A stretch of DNA of 64,000 bases from Rhodospirillales bacterium (lineage in GTDB: Bacteria; Pseudomonadota; Alphaproteobacteria; ATCC43930; CGMCC-115725), in the NCBI GenBank assembly GCA_947473305.1, contig CANJCB010000006.1:1-64000 (forward strand), given 5' to 3'. Under the pieces are notes generated by a model. It had not been told where the DNA came from, searched no databases, and saw only the letters and a list, made by a program, of their open reading frames with translations. Numbering within the stretch: the stretch's first letter is position 1; each line of letters opens with the position of its first letter. Positions 1 through 7,719 of this stretch are shown in pieces. A program made the translations under genes and the position numbers.

Positions 1-2691
1 CCGCGCAACGATCGCAGAGGCGAGGCTGGTGCTCGAACTTCCCGCGACGACAGAGCTTGTGCCCGTGACGGTGATCGCTCCGGCAGCGCCGCCGGACGCG
101 GTGCCGAACAAGGCGTCGCCGCCCCGGCTTACGATGCCGGTCGTCACGCTGACAGTCTGGCCGGAGAGGGTGATCGCGCCGCCGTTGCCCGCCGTCTGGC
201 CGGTTCCGGTAATGTCGAAGCCCCGGGTCTGGATTGCCGGCGTCCCGGTCAGGCTCCCCGAGTTCTGACCGCCGACGGAAATGCTGGCGCCCGCCATCAG
301 CGTCACCGCGCCACCGTTCCCGCCCACCAGGGTATTGGAGGTCGAGCCGCCGCTCGCGAAAACGCCCTGCTGGATCGTGATATTGCCGGAGGTGGTGATC
401 GAGACATTGCCCGCGTTGAACAAGTTTGCCGTCGAGACGGAGGAGACGATACCGGAAGTGTCGATCCCCGCGGCCGCACTGAAGGAGCCCGCGACGATAT
501 CGCCGACGATCAGAGACCTGCCGAAGAAATCGTCGTTGAGTGCAATCGTCCCGCCGTCGATGACGAGACTTCCGAGTCTGCCCGAACCGCCATTGCCGAT
601 CCTGCCGGACATCGTGACGTTGCTGAGCCCCGCCTTGATGGTGAGGGAGCGGGTTCCCGCCGATGCGCCTTTGACAAAGCCCGAGAAACTGACCGCTCCA
701 CCATTGGAGAAAGCTCCACCACCGGTGGTATCGATGGTGACGCTGTTGGTGAGGATCGTATCGCCGAAAAAGTCCACCGTCCCGCCGGTGGTGGTCAGAT
801 TTCCGCCGAGATTGATCGTCTGGACAGCACTGACTGTGACCGTACCGGCGTTGATCGACCCGTTTACGGTAACGCTGCCGTTGAGGCCGGACGCGATCAC
901 CAGATCGCCCCCGGAAAGGCTGATCGTGCCGCTGCTGTTGATCGTCACCGAGCCGGTTAAATTCCCGCCCGAGCCGGCGCCTGCGAAGAGGGTGAGGTTC
1001 AGACCGGAGGAATTCGAGGAAATCGGGGCGTTGATGATGATGTTGTTGGCAGCATCAAGTTCCAGGGTCGCGAGCGAGGTGCCCCCCTTCGCGATCGCGG
1101 CGGCGACGGTGATATTGCCGGCTTGGCTTCCTGTGTTGCCGGTCGTGATTTTGACGTCGGTGCCGCCATTCAGCGCGTTGACGATATTGGCGACATCGAT
1201 GACGGGATCATTTTCGTTTGGCGTGAAGGTGTCCGGGGTCCCGTGGTCTTCATTGACAGTCCCGGACTGAGTGGCGCTGTCGATCGTGACATTGAACGGA
1301 TCGAGGAGCCAGGTTCCCGCCTTGCCGTGCTTTGCCGAGGCATCGACCTTCGCCTGATTGGCGATGACGAGAGTACCCTTGGACGATGTCTCGACAAGGC
1401 CGCCGTCGCCGGAGAGCGCGCCGCCGGTCGCCTTGGCGGTACCGGCAAAGCGCGTGAACTTGTCCGACCAGGCGACGACCAAGCCGCCGTTGCCCGTGGT
1501 GATCGCGCTGGCGTCCAGCACCGCCCCCGCCGCGACGAAGGTCACATCCGCATGGGCCTCGGAGCCCGAGCCCTGCTTGTTGCCGCCGACCAGGATCGTC
1601 CCGCCACCCGCGTCCCCCGAGGCGTCGAGCTTCGCCCCATCGGCAAGCGCAACGCCCTTGCCCAGCACCTTGATCGTGCCGCCGGTCTCGCCCGAACCCT
1701 TGCCCGAGGCGTCGACCGTGCCCGCGACCGTGACACCACCCGCGCCCCCGTCGAAGACGATCTCCCCGTTCACACTCCGCGCCGTCGTCGCCTCGATGAT
1801 CCCCGTCGTGTTGATCACATTGTCGATGACGTCCCGCGCCGCGCGCGCCGTCATCAAGACCTTGCCGCCCTTCGCCTCGATCGTCCCGCTGTTCTCGACC
1901 AGCGCCCCCGCAGGGCCGTCCTCGACCGGCGCCGTCACCGCAAAGCGCAGCAACTTGTCCCCATGGAGGTCCATCGCGAAGGTCCGGCCCCCGCCCAAGA
2001 CGACCTCGCCCATCTCCGCCCGGATCACGCCCCGGTTCTTCACCCGCAGACCCGCTAGCACGATCGACCCGCCGTCACTCGCCGTCAGCGACCCGTCGTT
2101 CTCGATCGACGCGTTCAAATCCCGCGGCGCGATCCCGAAATTATACCGCCCGTTGAGGAAGTCCTGGTCCCGGATGTCCGAGGTGCTGGCCAGGAGGCCG
2201 CTCACATTGACCTGGGCGCCGGCCCCGAAGATCACGCCGCTCGGGTTCACCAGCCAGACCTGACCGTTCGCCAGAAGCGACCCGTCGATCTTTGAAATCG
2301 CCCCCCCGGTCACCCGGTTCAGCGCGATCGAGCCCGAACCCGGCTGCACGAATTGGACGATGTTCCCCGTCGGTATCGAGAACTGCTGCCAGTTCAGGAT
2401 CGCCTTGTTCGTCGTCTGGTTGATGATCGTCTTGTTCGCCGAGGGGTTCGAGACCGTCGCCTGGCCCGCGCCGACCGTCAGTCCCGAAAGCTGCGCCGAG
2501 GCCCCGCCGGAGAAGCCTACCGTCACCGCAAGGCAGGTCGTCGCCAGCAGCGCATCGCGCAGCCGGCGCCCCTGGCCCGATCCTAGCCGTAGGCTCGGAC
2601 GCGGCGGCGGAAGCAGCAGGACCGAGGCCTCAAGCGCGCTGGCCCGGCGGGTCCGGCGAATGGAACGGGAAGAAATGCGGCGAGACAACAT
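1..2691 (-). CDS. Filamentous-haemagglutinin-type exoprotein (two-partner secretion), 3' end beyond window
   Basis: An open frame of 897 codons runs from an ATG at 2691 to the window edge with no stop, so the C-terminus is missing. The first 66 residues are Arg-rich and end in a hydrophobic stretch and GGASA, which looks like a long signal peptide with cleavage near residue 66. The mature start carries the two-partner secretion domain: the W-Q-F-I region at residues 100-106 and the family hallmark NPSG at 149-152, inside VWLVNPSGVIFGAG. The rest is Gly/Thr/Asn/Val-rich repeats expected of a right-handed beta-helix. The gene starts 12 nt after the stop of its presumed transporter gene, so the two form an operon. 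The Shine-Dalgarno is weak, so translation may be coupled. Role inferred from the family: secreted surface adhesin or other large exoprotein. The activity cannot be told because the C-terminus is not visible. Confidence 0.9.
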   Translation of the reverse strand, partial: MLSRRISSRSIRRTRRASALEASVLLLPPPRPSLRLGSGQGRRLRDALLATTCLAVTVGFSGGASAQLSGLTVGAGQATVSNPSANKTIINQTTNKAILNWQQFSIPTGNIVQFVQPGSGSIALNRVTGGAISKIDGSLLANGQVWLVNPSGVIFGAGAQVNVSGLLASTSDIRDQDFLNGRYNFGIAPRDLNASIENDGSLTASDGGSIVLAGLRVKNRGVIRAEMGEVVLGGGRTFAMDLHGDKLLRFAVTAPVEDGPAGALVENSGTIEAKGGKVLMTARAARDVIDNVINTTGIIEATTARSVNGEIVFDGGAGGVTVAGTVDASGKGSGETGGTIKVLGKGVALADGAKLDASGDAGGGTILVGGNKQGSGSEAHADVTFVAAGAVLDASAITTGNGGLVVAWSDKFTRFAGTAKATGGALSGDGGLVETSSKGTLVIANQAKVDASAKHGKAGTWLLDPFNVTIDSATQSGTVNEDHGTPDTFTPNENDPVIDVANIVNALNGGTDVKITTGNTGSQAGNITVAAAIAKGGTSLATLELDAANNIIINAPISSNSSGLNLTLFAGAGSGGNLTGSVTINSSGTISLSGGDLVIASGLNGSVTVNGSINAGTVTVSAVQTINLGGNLTTTGGTVDFFGDTILTNSVTIDTTGGGAFSNGGAVSFSGFVKGASAGTRSLTIKAGLSNVTMSGRIGNGGSGRLGSLVIDGGTIALNDDFFGRSLIVGDIVAGSFSAAAGIDTSGIVSSVSTANLFNAGNVSITTSGNITIQQGVFASGGSTSNTLVGGNGGAVTLMAGASISVGGQNSGSLTGTPAIQTRGFDITGTGQTAGNGGAITLSGQTVSVTTGIVSRGGDALFGTASGGAAGAITVTGTSSVVAGSSSTSLASAIVAR

Positions 2692-2703
2692 AACGGTCAC
2701 CAA

Positions 2704-4419
2704 TCAATAACGAACCGCGGCATTGAAAAGAATTCGCGACCCGGTCCGACCGCTGTCGTTAGTGGGAAGCGAAATGAGCGTGCGGGCATATTCGACGCCG
2801 AGCAGCCAACCGCGAGGGAAGGTCATGCGGACGCCGATGCCCGTCGAAGCGAGCACGTTATTCGTGCCCGTGTCCCCAAGCCGGCTCCAGACCTTGCCGG
2901 CATCCAAGAAGGAATAGTACTGGACGCTATCGAGGTAATAATCGGGATAGCGGTCGTCGTAACGCAGCTCAAAGGAACCCGCGACGCCATGGTCCCCGGT
3001 CAGCACCGAGGCGTCGTAGCCGCGTCCGAACTGGGCGCCGCCCATGCTGATCTGCTCGCCGGAAAGGAGGGCGCTGAAGGCGTATTGGCCCTGCATGGTC
3101 ACCACCGCGCTGAGATCGCCGACGATGGGCTGCGACCGATTGGCGCTCAGGGTGAGCTTGGTGAAGTCGGCCTGGGCGCCTTGGCGGGACAGACCCGGAC
3201 CCGCCGAGGTCAAGGTGCCGGTGCCGGTCGTCGGCCGGGTGGCGCCCAGATAGGGGAGGCCTTTGGCGATGCCGAAGGCGCCGCCGGTCACGCCATCGAG
3301 GAAGCCCGTGTGGGTGAAGTTGATCGCCGCATCCACGACCCGCCATTCGTCATGGCTGAAGGGCGTCGTGACGAAGGTATGGGTGTCGGCCGACTGCCAG
3401 GTGAAACCGCCTTCCAGCCCGATCTTGAGCTCGCGGCTGGCTACGAGCGGATAGGCGACGCGGGGACCGACCGAATAGCTCTTGGTCCGGATGCCCTGGT
3501 TGGCGCCATTGAGCTGAATATCGGGCTCGCTGGTGGAATAGAGGCCGCTCATGCTGAGCGTCGCGCCCTCGCTGCCGATCGGGATGATGTATTTGCCGGA
3601 AAGCGTCTTGCGTTCGGTGAATTCCGGCGTGCCGTTCGCCGTCAGCAGGATTTGCCCGCCGTCGTTGAAGGGCGAATTGATCGTCAGATCGGCTTCCAGC
3701 GAGGTCTGGCCGGTGTTGCGCGCGCCGCGATTGTCGGAGAGCACGGCGATCTGGTACGGCTGGCGGGTGAGGCTTACCACCAGATCCGATGCGCCGGGCT
3801 CGGTCGGCGAGGGACGCAAGAGGCCGGCCGCCTGCAGGCCGGGCAGGCCGTTGGCGAGGAGAAGCGAGCGCTCCAGACGGCTCAATTGCGCGGGCCGCGC
3901 ATCCAATACGGGCTGCAGCATCCGCTCGATCCGCTTGCGGTCGCCCTCGCTGCCGCCATCGACCGAGATGGCCTTCACATAGCCTTCGACAACGGTGATC
4001 TGGAAAACGCCGTCCGCGACGCGCTGGGGGGGTACGAAGGCGCGGCTCAGGACATAGCCGTCGGCGTGGTATTTTTCCTCGATCTGCTCGGCCAGGGCGA
4101 TGATGTCGGAAAGACCGACCTCGGTGCCGATCTGGCCCTCGTAAAGCGCGCGGAAAACCTCGGGGGGATAGGCCGAAGCGCCGCTGATCTTGATGTCCTT
4201 GAGGCTGAATTTAAGCTCGTCCACGGCGCGGGGGACCGGGGCGCGACGCGGCGATTGGATTGAGAAGTCGAAATTGGCTTCGGGCGGCGGGGCGACAGGG
4301 ATCGGGCGATCCCGGCCCGGCTGGGCTTGAGGGGGAATGACGACCGCCTGGGCCACCGCATCGAGTGCAAGCGGTCCCGCGAAGACGCTCAAAACAGCGA
4401 GCGTAGCCGCCGATTTCAT
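2704..4419 (-). CDS. ShlB/FhaC/HecB-family outer-membrane transporter (TpsB)
   Basis: This Omp85-superfamily beta-barrel exports the neighbouring exoprotein across the outer membrane. From the ATG at 4419 it is 571 aa, normal for the family. Residues 1-25 form a signal peptide ending AVAQA. A Pro-rich linker follows, and a POTRA_2 domain at about 72-148 contains ISGASAYPPEVFRAL and ends ITVVEGYV. The remainder is the ShlB barrel, with the loop-6 motif RGYD in FGRGYDASVL and a terminal aromatic residue in NAAVRY. The frame stays open to an ATG at 4749. That start would lie upstream of the predicted promoter at 4638-4667 and adds no signal-peptide-like sequence, so 4419 is preferred although its Shine-Dalgarno is poor. 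First gene of the operon with the exoprotein. Confidence 0.92.
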   Translation of the reverse strand: MKSAATLAVLSVFAGPLALDAVAQAVVIPPQAQPGRDRPIPVAPPPEANFDFSIQSPRRAPVPRAVDELKFSLKDIKISGASAYPPEVFRALYEGQIGTEVGLSDIIALAEQIEEKYHADGYVLSRAFVPPQRVADGVFQITVVEGYVKAISVDGGSEGDRKRIERMLQPVLDARPAQLSRLERSLLLANGLPGLQAAGLLRPSPTEPGASDLVVSLTRQPYQIAVLSDNRGARNTGQTSLEADLTINSPFNDGGQILLTANGTPEFTERKTLSGKYIIPIGSEGATLSMSGLYSTSEPDIQLNGANQGIRTKSYSVGPRVAYPLVASRELKIGLEGGFTWQSADTHTFVTTPFSHDEWRVVDAAINFTHTGFLDGVTGGAFGIAKGLPYLGATRPTTGTGTLTSAGPGLSRQGAQADFTKLTLSANRSQPIVGDLSAVVTMQGQYAFSALLSGEQISMGGAQFGRGYDASVLTGDHGVAGSFELRYDDRYPDYYLDSVQYYSFLDAGKVWSRLGDTGTNNVLASTGIGVRMTFPRGWLLGVEYARTLISLPTNDSGRTGSRILFNAAVRY

Positions 4420-4637
4420 AAGTGCATGACGGGTCGATCTGCCCTTCGCTCCGATTGCGAAGACATAACCGATACGCCCTACCCCCGCGTAGGACGCGTC
4501 CCTGATCCCCAAAGCTTTACCGCCTCTCGAACCGGCAGACCTCCTATAGGCGTTCGCGCGTTGCCCGTTGAAGATCCCGCCCATTGCCGATGCGCACCAA
4601 AAAGAAGAACTACACCCGCCAGTCGAGCACGCGGAGA

Positions 4638-4667
4638 TATATAAAACTTCAGGGGGATTATTGTCAA
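4638..4667 (-). promoter_or_regulatory. Sigma70-type promoter of the two-partner secretion operon
   Basis: On the minus strand a perfect -35 hexamer TTGACA (4667-4662) is followed after 18 nt by TATATA (4643-4638); a 17-nt spacing to TTATAT is also possible. Transcription would start near 4630, giving a leader of about 210 nt before the ATG at 4419. Prediction from sequence only. Confidence 0.6.
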
Positions 4668-4674
4668 ACCGGAC

Positions 4675-4709
4675 GTGGCAAAAAAAGGTCATATTGGAGT
4701 ATTTGCCAC
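4675..4709. promoter_or_regulatory. Operator-like inverted repeat GTGGCAAA-N19-TTTGCCAC
   Basis: Perfect 8-bp arms at 4675-4682 and 4702-4709 are separated by 19 bp. The repeat sits immediately upstream of the -35 box of the minus-strand promoter, roughly 45-80 bp before the predicted start of transcription, where activators commonly bind. The binding protein is unknown. It also lies upstream of the plus-strand SMP-30-like gene, so it could act on either side. Confidence 0.4.
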
Positions 4710-4844
4710 AGTCGCTCGAGATGAACGAATCTGCGGGTTGTAAAATCATTTCATAGTTAATTTTTCGTTAAAATATGAAAAGGCGAAGATCGCTGTTAAT
4801 ATTTTTCGAGAATCGATAGTAAACCGGGGATCGGGATCAGGCCG

Positions 4845-5690
4845 ATGACGCTGCGACAACTGGGAAAGACACGCGATATTCTGGGGGAGAGCCCGGTCTG
4901 GTGCGATCGCCTGAAAGCGCTGTGGTGGGTTGACATCCTCGCGCCGTCCGTCCGTCGCTTAATTCTTGCCACGGGCGAAGTCGAAAGCTGGCAGATGCCG
5001 GAACCGGTCGGCTCGCTCGCCCTGAGCGAGAACGGCGGGCTGGTCGTGGCGCTGAGCACGGGGCTCGCAGCCTTCGATCCCGGGACGGCTAAGCTCGACT
5101 GGATTGCCCGCCTCCATGAGGACCGGGAAGACCTGCGCCTCAACGACGGGCGAACCGATCGGGCGGGGCGCTTTTGGGTGGGGTCCATGCGCCGGGCTGA
5201 CTACGAAGCGGAGGGCCGGCTTTATCGGATGGGGCGGGCGCTGGAGCCGGTCCGGGACGGAATCCAGGTTCCCAACAGCCTGGCCTGGAGCCCCGATGGC
5301 CGCCGGATCTACTTCGCGGATTCACCCACGCGCCGGATCGAGGTGGCGGATTACGACGCGGCGGCGGGCACCCCTGGACCCTGGCGCGCCTTCGCCGCCA
5401 CCGAGCCGCCGGGTTTTCCCGACGGTTCCGCCGTCGACCGGGAGGGCTTTCTCTGGAACGCCGAATATGGCGGCAGCCGCCTCACCCGCTATGCGCCCGA
5501 CGGCACCGTGGACCGGCATGTGGTCCTGCCGGTCCGCTATCCGACCTGTTGCGCCTTTGGCGGGCCGGACTACGCGACGCTTTTCGTGACCTCCGGATCC
5601 CAGGAAAACCGGGAAGAGCCCGGACAGGGCGTGCTGCTCGCCCTGGAACCGGGGGTCCAGGGACTGCCAGAAGCGCGCGTCCGCCTATGA
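4845..5690 (+). CDS. SMP-30/gluconolactonase/LRE-like lactonase
   Basis: A 281-aa six-bladed beta-propeller of the SMP-30/gluconolactonase family, whose members hydrolyse sugar lactones using one divalent metal ion. The family signatures are present: GESPVW at the N-terminus, whose Glu is a metal ligand, VPNSLAWSPDG in the middle (Asn ligand) and FPDGSAVDREG (Asp ligand). No signal peptide is seen, so it is probably cytosolic. It is transcribed alone, and its stop overlaps by 6 nt the stop of the convergent permease gene. The true substrate (gluconolactone or another aldonolactone) cannot be derived from the sequence, and no sugar dehydrogenase lies next to it. Confidence 0.85.
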   Translation: MTLRQLGKTRDILGESPVWCDRLKALWWVDILAPSVRRLILATGEVESWQMPEPVGSLALSENGGLVVALSTGLAAFDPGTAKLDWIARLHEDREDLRLNDGRTDRAGRFWVGSMRRADYEAEGRLYRMGRALEPVRDGIQVPNSLAWSPDGRRIYFADSPTRRIEVADYDAAAGTPGPWRAFAATEPPGFPDGSAVDREGFLWNAEYGGSRLTRYAPDGTVDRHVVLPVRYPTCCAFGGPDYATLFVTSGSQENREEPGQGVLLALEPGVQGLPEARVRL

Positions 5691-6908
5691 AAGCCAGAAG
5701 ATTCCCAGGGCGATGGTGATGAGCGTGACGGGCGCGCCGACCCGGAAATAGGGCCAGAAGCCGATCTCGATCCTTTGGCTGCGGGCGCTTTGCACCACGA
5801 TCAGGTTCGCGACCGATCCCAGGATCGTGAAATTGCCGGCGAGCGTCGAGGCCATGGCGAGCGCGAGCCAGCCTGTCGTCGCGTCCGGCAGGGCGGTGAT
5901 GAAGGGCCGGAGCACCAGCACGGCCGGCACGTTGCTGAGGATATTGGAGAGGACGGCGGCCACCCCGGCCAGGACTGGCACGCTCTGAAGATGCAGCGAA
6001 CCCGCCCGCGCGACGAGATCCGGGCTCAGCACCGCCTTTTCGAGCCCGGCGACCACGATGAAAAGCCCCGCGAAAAGCACCAGCAGGGACCAGTCGATCT
6101 CGCGGTAGACCCGCGCGGGCTTGAGGCGCCGGGTCACAAGCAGCAGGGCGCCGGCGACGATCGCCACCTTTGCGGGAGGCTGTCCCAGGAAGAAGGCGGC
6201 GATCATGCCCCCGGTCGCAACCAGCGATTTCCAGAGCATTCCGGGTCGGATCGCCGGTTGAGGCGGTGACGCGTCGAGCCTGCCGCCCCGCAGGAACTCC
6301 CCGGGAAAAGCCAGCGCCAGCGCCGCGACCAGCACCGCCAGCCCCATCGCGGAGATCGGCGTCAGGGCTTCCGCGAAACGCAGATAAGGGATCTGCGAGA
6401 AGCTCCCGATCATGATGTTCTGCGGATTGCCGGTGATGGTGGCCGTCGATCCGATGTTGGAGGCCATGGCCACGGCCAGAAGATAGGGCACGGGGTTGCG
6501 CCGCTGATCCTTGGCGAGCTGTGCCACCAGAGGCGTCAGCATCAGGCAGACCGTGTCGTTGACCAGGACCGCCGACAGGACGCCCGACACCAGGGTCACG
6601 CCCAGGAGGAGCGTCAGGGGGCGATGCGCCCGCTTTGCGACCCAGGCGTTGGCGAGCGCGAAGAAGCCGGAGAGCTTCAAATTCGCCACCACGATCATCA
6701 TGCCGAGAAGCAGGACGATGGTGTCGAGGTTGATGGCGCCATAGGCCTCTTCGAGGGTGAGCGGGCCGAAGGCCACCATGAGGCTCGCGCCGAGCAGCGC
6801 AGCACCCGCGCGGTCGAGCCGGAAGCCCGGCAGATGTCCGACCGCCACGACGAAATAGGTGAGGCAGAAGATGAGGGCCGCGATCACGGCGCCGCCGGGG
6901 TCAGCCAC
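5685..6908 (-). CDS. ArsB/SLC13-type ion transporter (citrate-transporter-like superfamily)
   Basis: An integral inner-membrane protein of about 407 aa with roughly ten hydrophobic segments. The two halves carry related signatures, TGNPQNIMIG and SNILSNVPAVLVLRP, typical of the ion-transporter superfamily that includes ArsB, NhaD and DASS/SLC13 permeases. The substrate is therefore an anion or a cation/H+ exchange that cannot be decided here. The open frame extends to 6965, but a GTG at 6908 overlaps the stop of the upstream exported hydrolase (GTGGCTGA), suggesting translational coupling. A second GTG at 6887 is an alternative. The 3' end overlaps the convergent SMP-30-like gene by 6 nt. Confidence 0.8.
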   Translation of the reverse strand: MADPGGAVIAALIFCLTYFVVAVGHLPGFRLDRAGAALLGASLMVAFGPLTLEEAYGAINLDTIVLLLGMMIVVANLKLSGFFALANAWVAKRAHRPLTLLLGVTLVSGVLSAVLVNDTVCLMLTPLVAQLAKDQRRNPVPYLLAVAMASNIGSTATITGNPQNIMIGSFSQIPYLRFAEALTPISAMGLAVLVAALALAFPGEFLRGGRLDASPPQPAIRPGMLWKSLVATGGMIAAFFLGQPPAKVAIVAGALLLVTRRLKPARVYREIDWSLLVLFAGLFIVVAGLEKAVLSPDLVARAGSLHLQSVPVLAGVAAVLSNILSNVPAVLVLRPFITALPDATTGWLALAMASTLAGNFTILGSVANLIVVQSARSQRIEIGFWPYFRVGAPVTLITIALGIFWLS

Positions 6909-7683
6909 CCTTGATCCAGCGCCCGATCCCGGCGACGACCTCATGCTCGATGCCGAGATAGCCATGCCGGGACAAGGCCTCGCAGGGGTCGCTCTTGGGC
7001 GGGTCGCCCCCGGAGAACGCCAGAAGCTCCTTGCGCGGCGCGTGGGTGAAACCCTCGATCAGCACGCCGATGCTGTCGAAGGGACAGAGCTGGCAAGCGT
7101 CCTCGCGGTTGTGAACGAAGAGCGTCGGCAGGGTGATGGTGGAGACATCGACGCTGGCCCGCACCGAGCCTTCGCGGCGCGAGGGAACGATGATGCTCGA
7201 GGTCAGCACGAGCCCGTCCGGGCCTCCGGTCTTCAGCCGCGCCGCCGCATTGGCGGCCGAGATGGTCCCGAGGCTGGTGCCGATGAGCCAGACCGGCGCG
7301 GGGCTCTTCTGCCTGAGCCAGGCGATGACCGCGGCCAGATCCGTCGCATGGTCCGCCGATCCCCGGAAGCCCGTCAGGCCCGAGGGCTGGTCCGACGGCA
7401 CGTCCGGGATGGCGACTAGAAAGCCCTGGGCGGCGAAAAGATCGCGGCTCCGGGACAGGAAATTCCCGCGCTGGAGGACCGGCGGCAACCGATTGACGAG
7501 ACCGTTTCCTCCGACCAGGAGGACGACGCTGGCAACCGGCGGCTCGGAAGGTTCGACGACCCAGAAGGATTGCGAGACGCCGGGGCGGGTGACGAGTTGG
7601 ACCTGCTGCTGCGCCTCGGCAGGCCCGCCCAAAGCCGCTATCGTGAGGAGCGCCAAGACGCCCGCTGCCAATCGTCCGAACAT
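6901..7683 (-). CDS. Exported alpha/beta hydrolase
   Basis: A 260-aa protein with a cleavable signal peptide (residues 1-24, ending PAEAQ), so probably periplasmic. An alpha/beta-hydrolase fold is indicated by the LLVGGNG strand-turn (oxyanion region), the nucleophile elbow GTSLG, an acid candidate in HNREDAC and a candidate His in SRHGYLGIE. Two Cys in EDACQLCPF could form a disulfide in the periplasm. The start is the ATG at 7683. The gene precedes and overlaps the ion permease and follows the VWA lipoprotein gene by 36 nt, so the three are likely co-transcribed. The substrate is unknown. Confidence 0.75.
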   Translation of the reverse strand: MFGRLAAGVLALLTIAALGGPAEAQQQVQLVTRPGVSQSFWVVEPSEPPVASVVLLVGGNGLVNRLPPVLQRGNFLSRSRDLFAAQGFLVAIPDVPSDQPSGLTGFRGSADHATDLAAVIAWLRQKSPAPVWLIGTSLGTISAANAAARLKTGGPDGLVLTSSIIVPSRREGSVRASVDVSTITLPTLFVHNREDACQLCPFDSIGVLIEGFTHAPRKELLAFSGGDPPKSDPCEALSRHGYLGIEHEVVAGIGRWIKGG

Positions 7684-7719
7684 CGGACCATCATAGCGGC
7701 GGACGTCCTGGCTGACGAT

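Larger units (their letters stand above)
4420..4844. other. Divergent intergenic region and TpsB leader
   Basis: This stretch separates the two-partner secretion operon (minus) from the SMP-30-like gene (plus). Positions 4420-4630 are the probable untranslated leader of the minus-strand operon. They include an AGGAGG (forward CCTCCT near 4541) not followed by a start codon at normal spacing, and the palindrome GGACGCGTCC near 4491-4500. Positions 4638-4709 hold the promoter and inverted repeat described separately. Positions 4740-4820 are strongly AT-rich against the GC-rich surroundings and probably contain the promoter of the plus-strand gene, though no convincing -35/-10 pair was found there. 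Confidence 0.5.

Noticed and set aside
281-1270. Plus-strand open frame of 329 codons at the window start, and similar ones to 2263
   Set aside because: These are Pro/Val/Ala-rich shadows of the minus-strand exoprotein, whose frame is open for 897 codons and carries recognisable motifs.
2989-4263. 424-codon plus-strand frame opposite the TpsB gene
   Set aside because: No motif and strongly biased composition; the minus strand has a full POTRA and barrel protein.
4420-4749. N-terminal extension of the TpsB protein to the ATG at 4749
   Set aside because: It crosses the predicted promoter, and the extension is not signal-like, whereas a good signal peptide begins at 4419.
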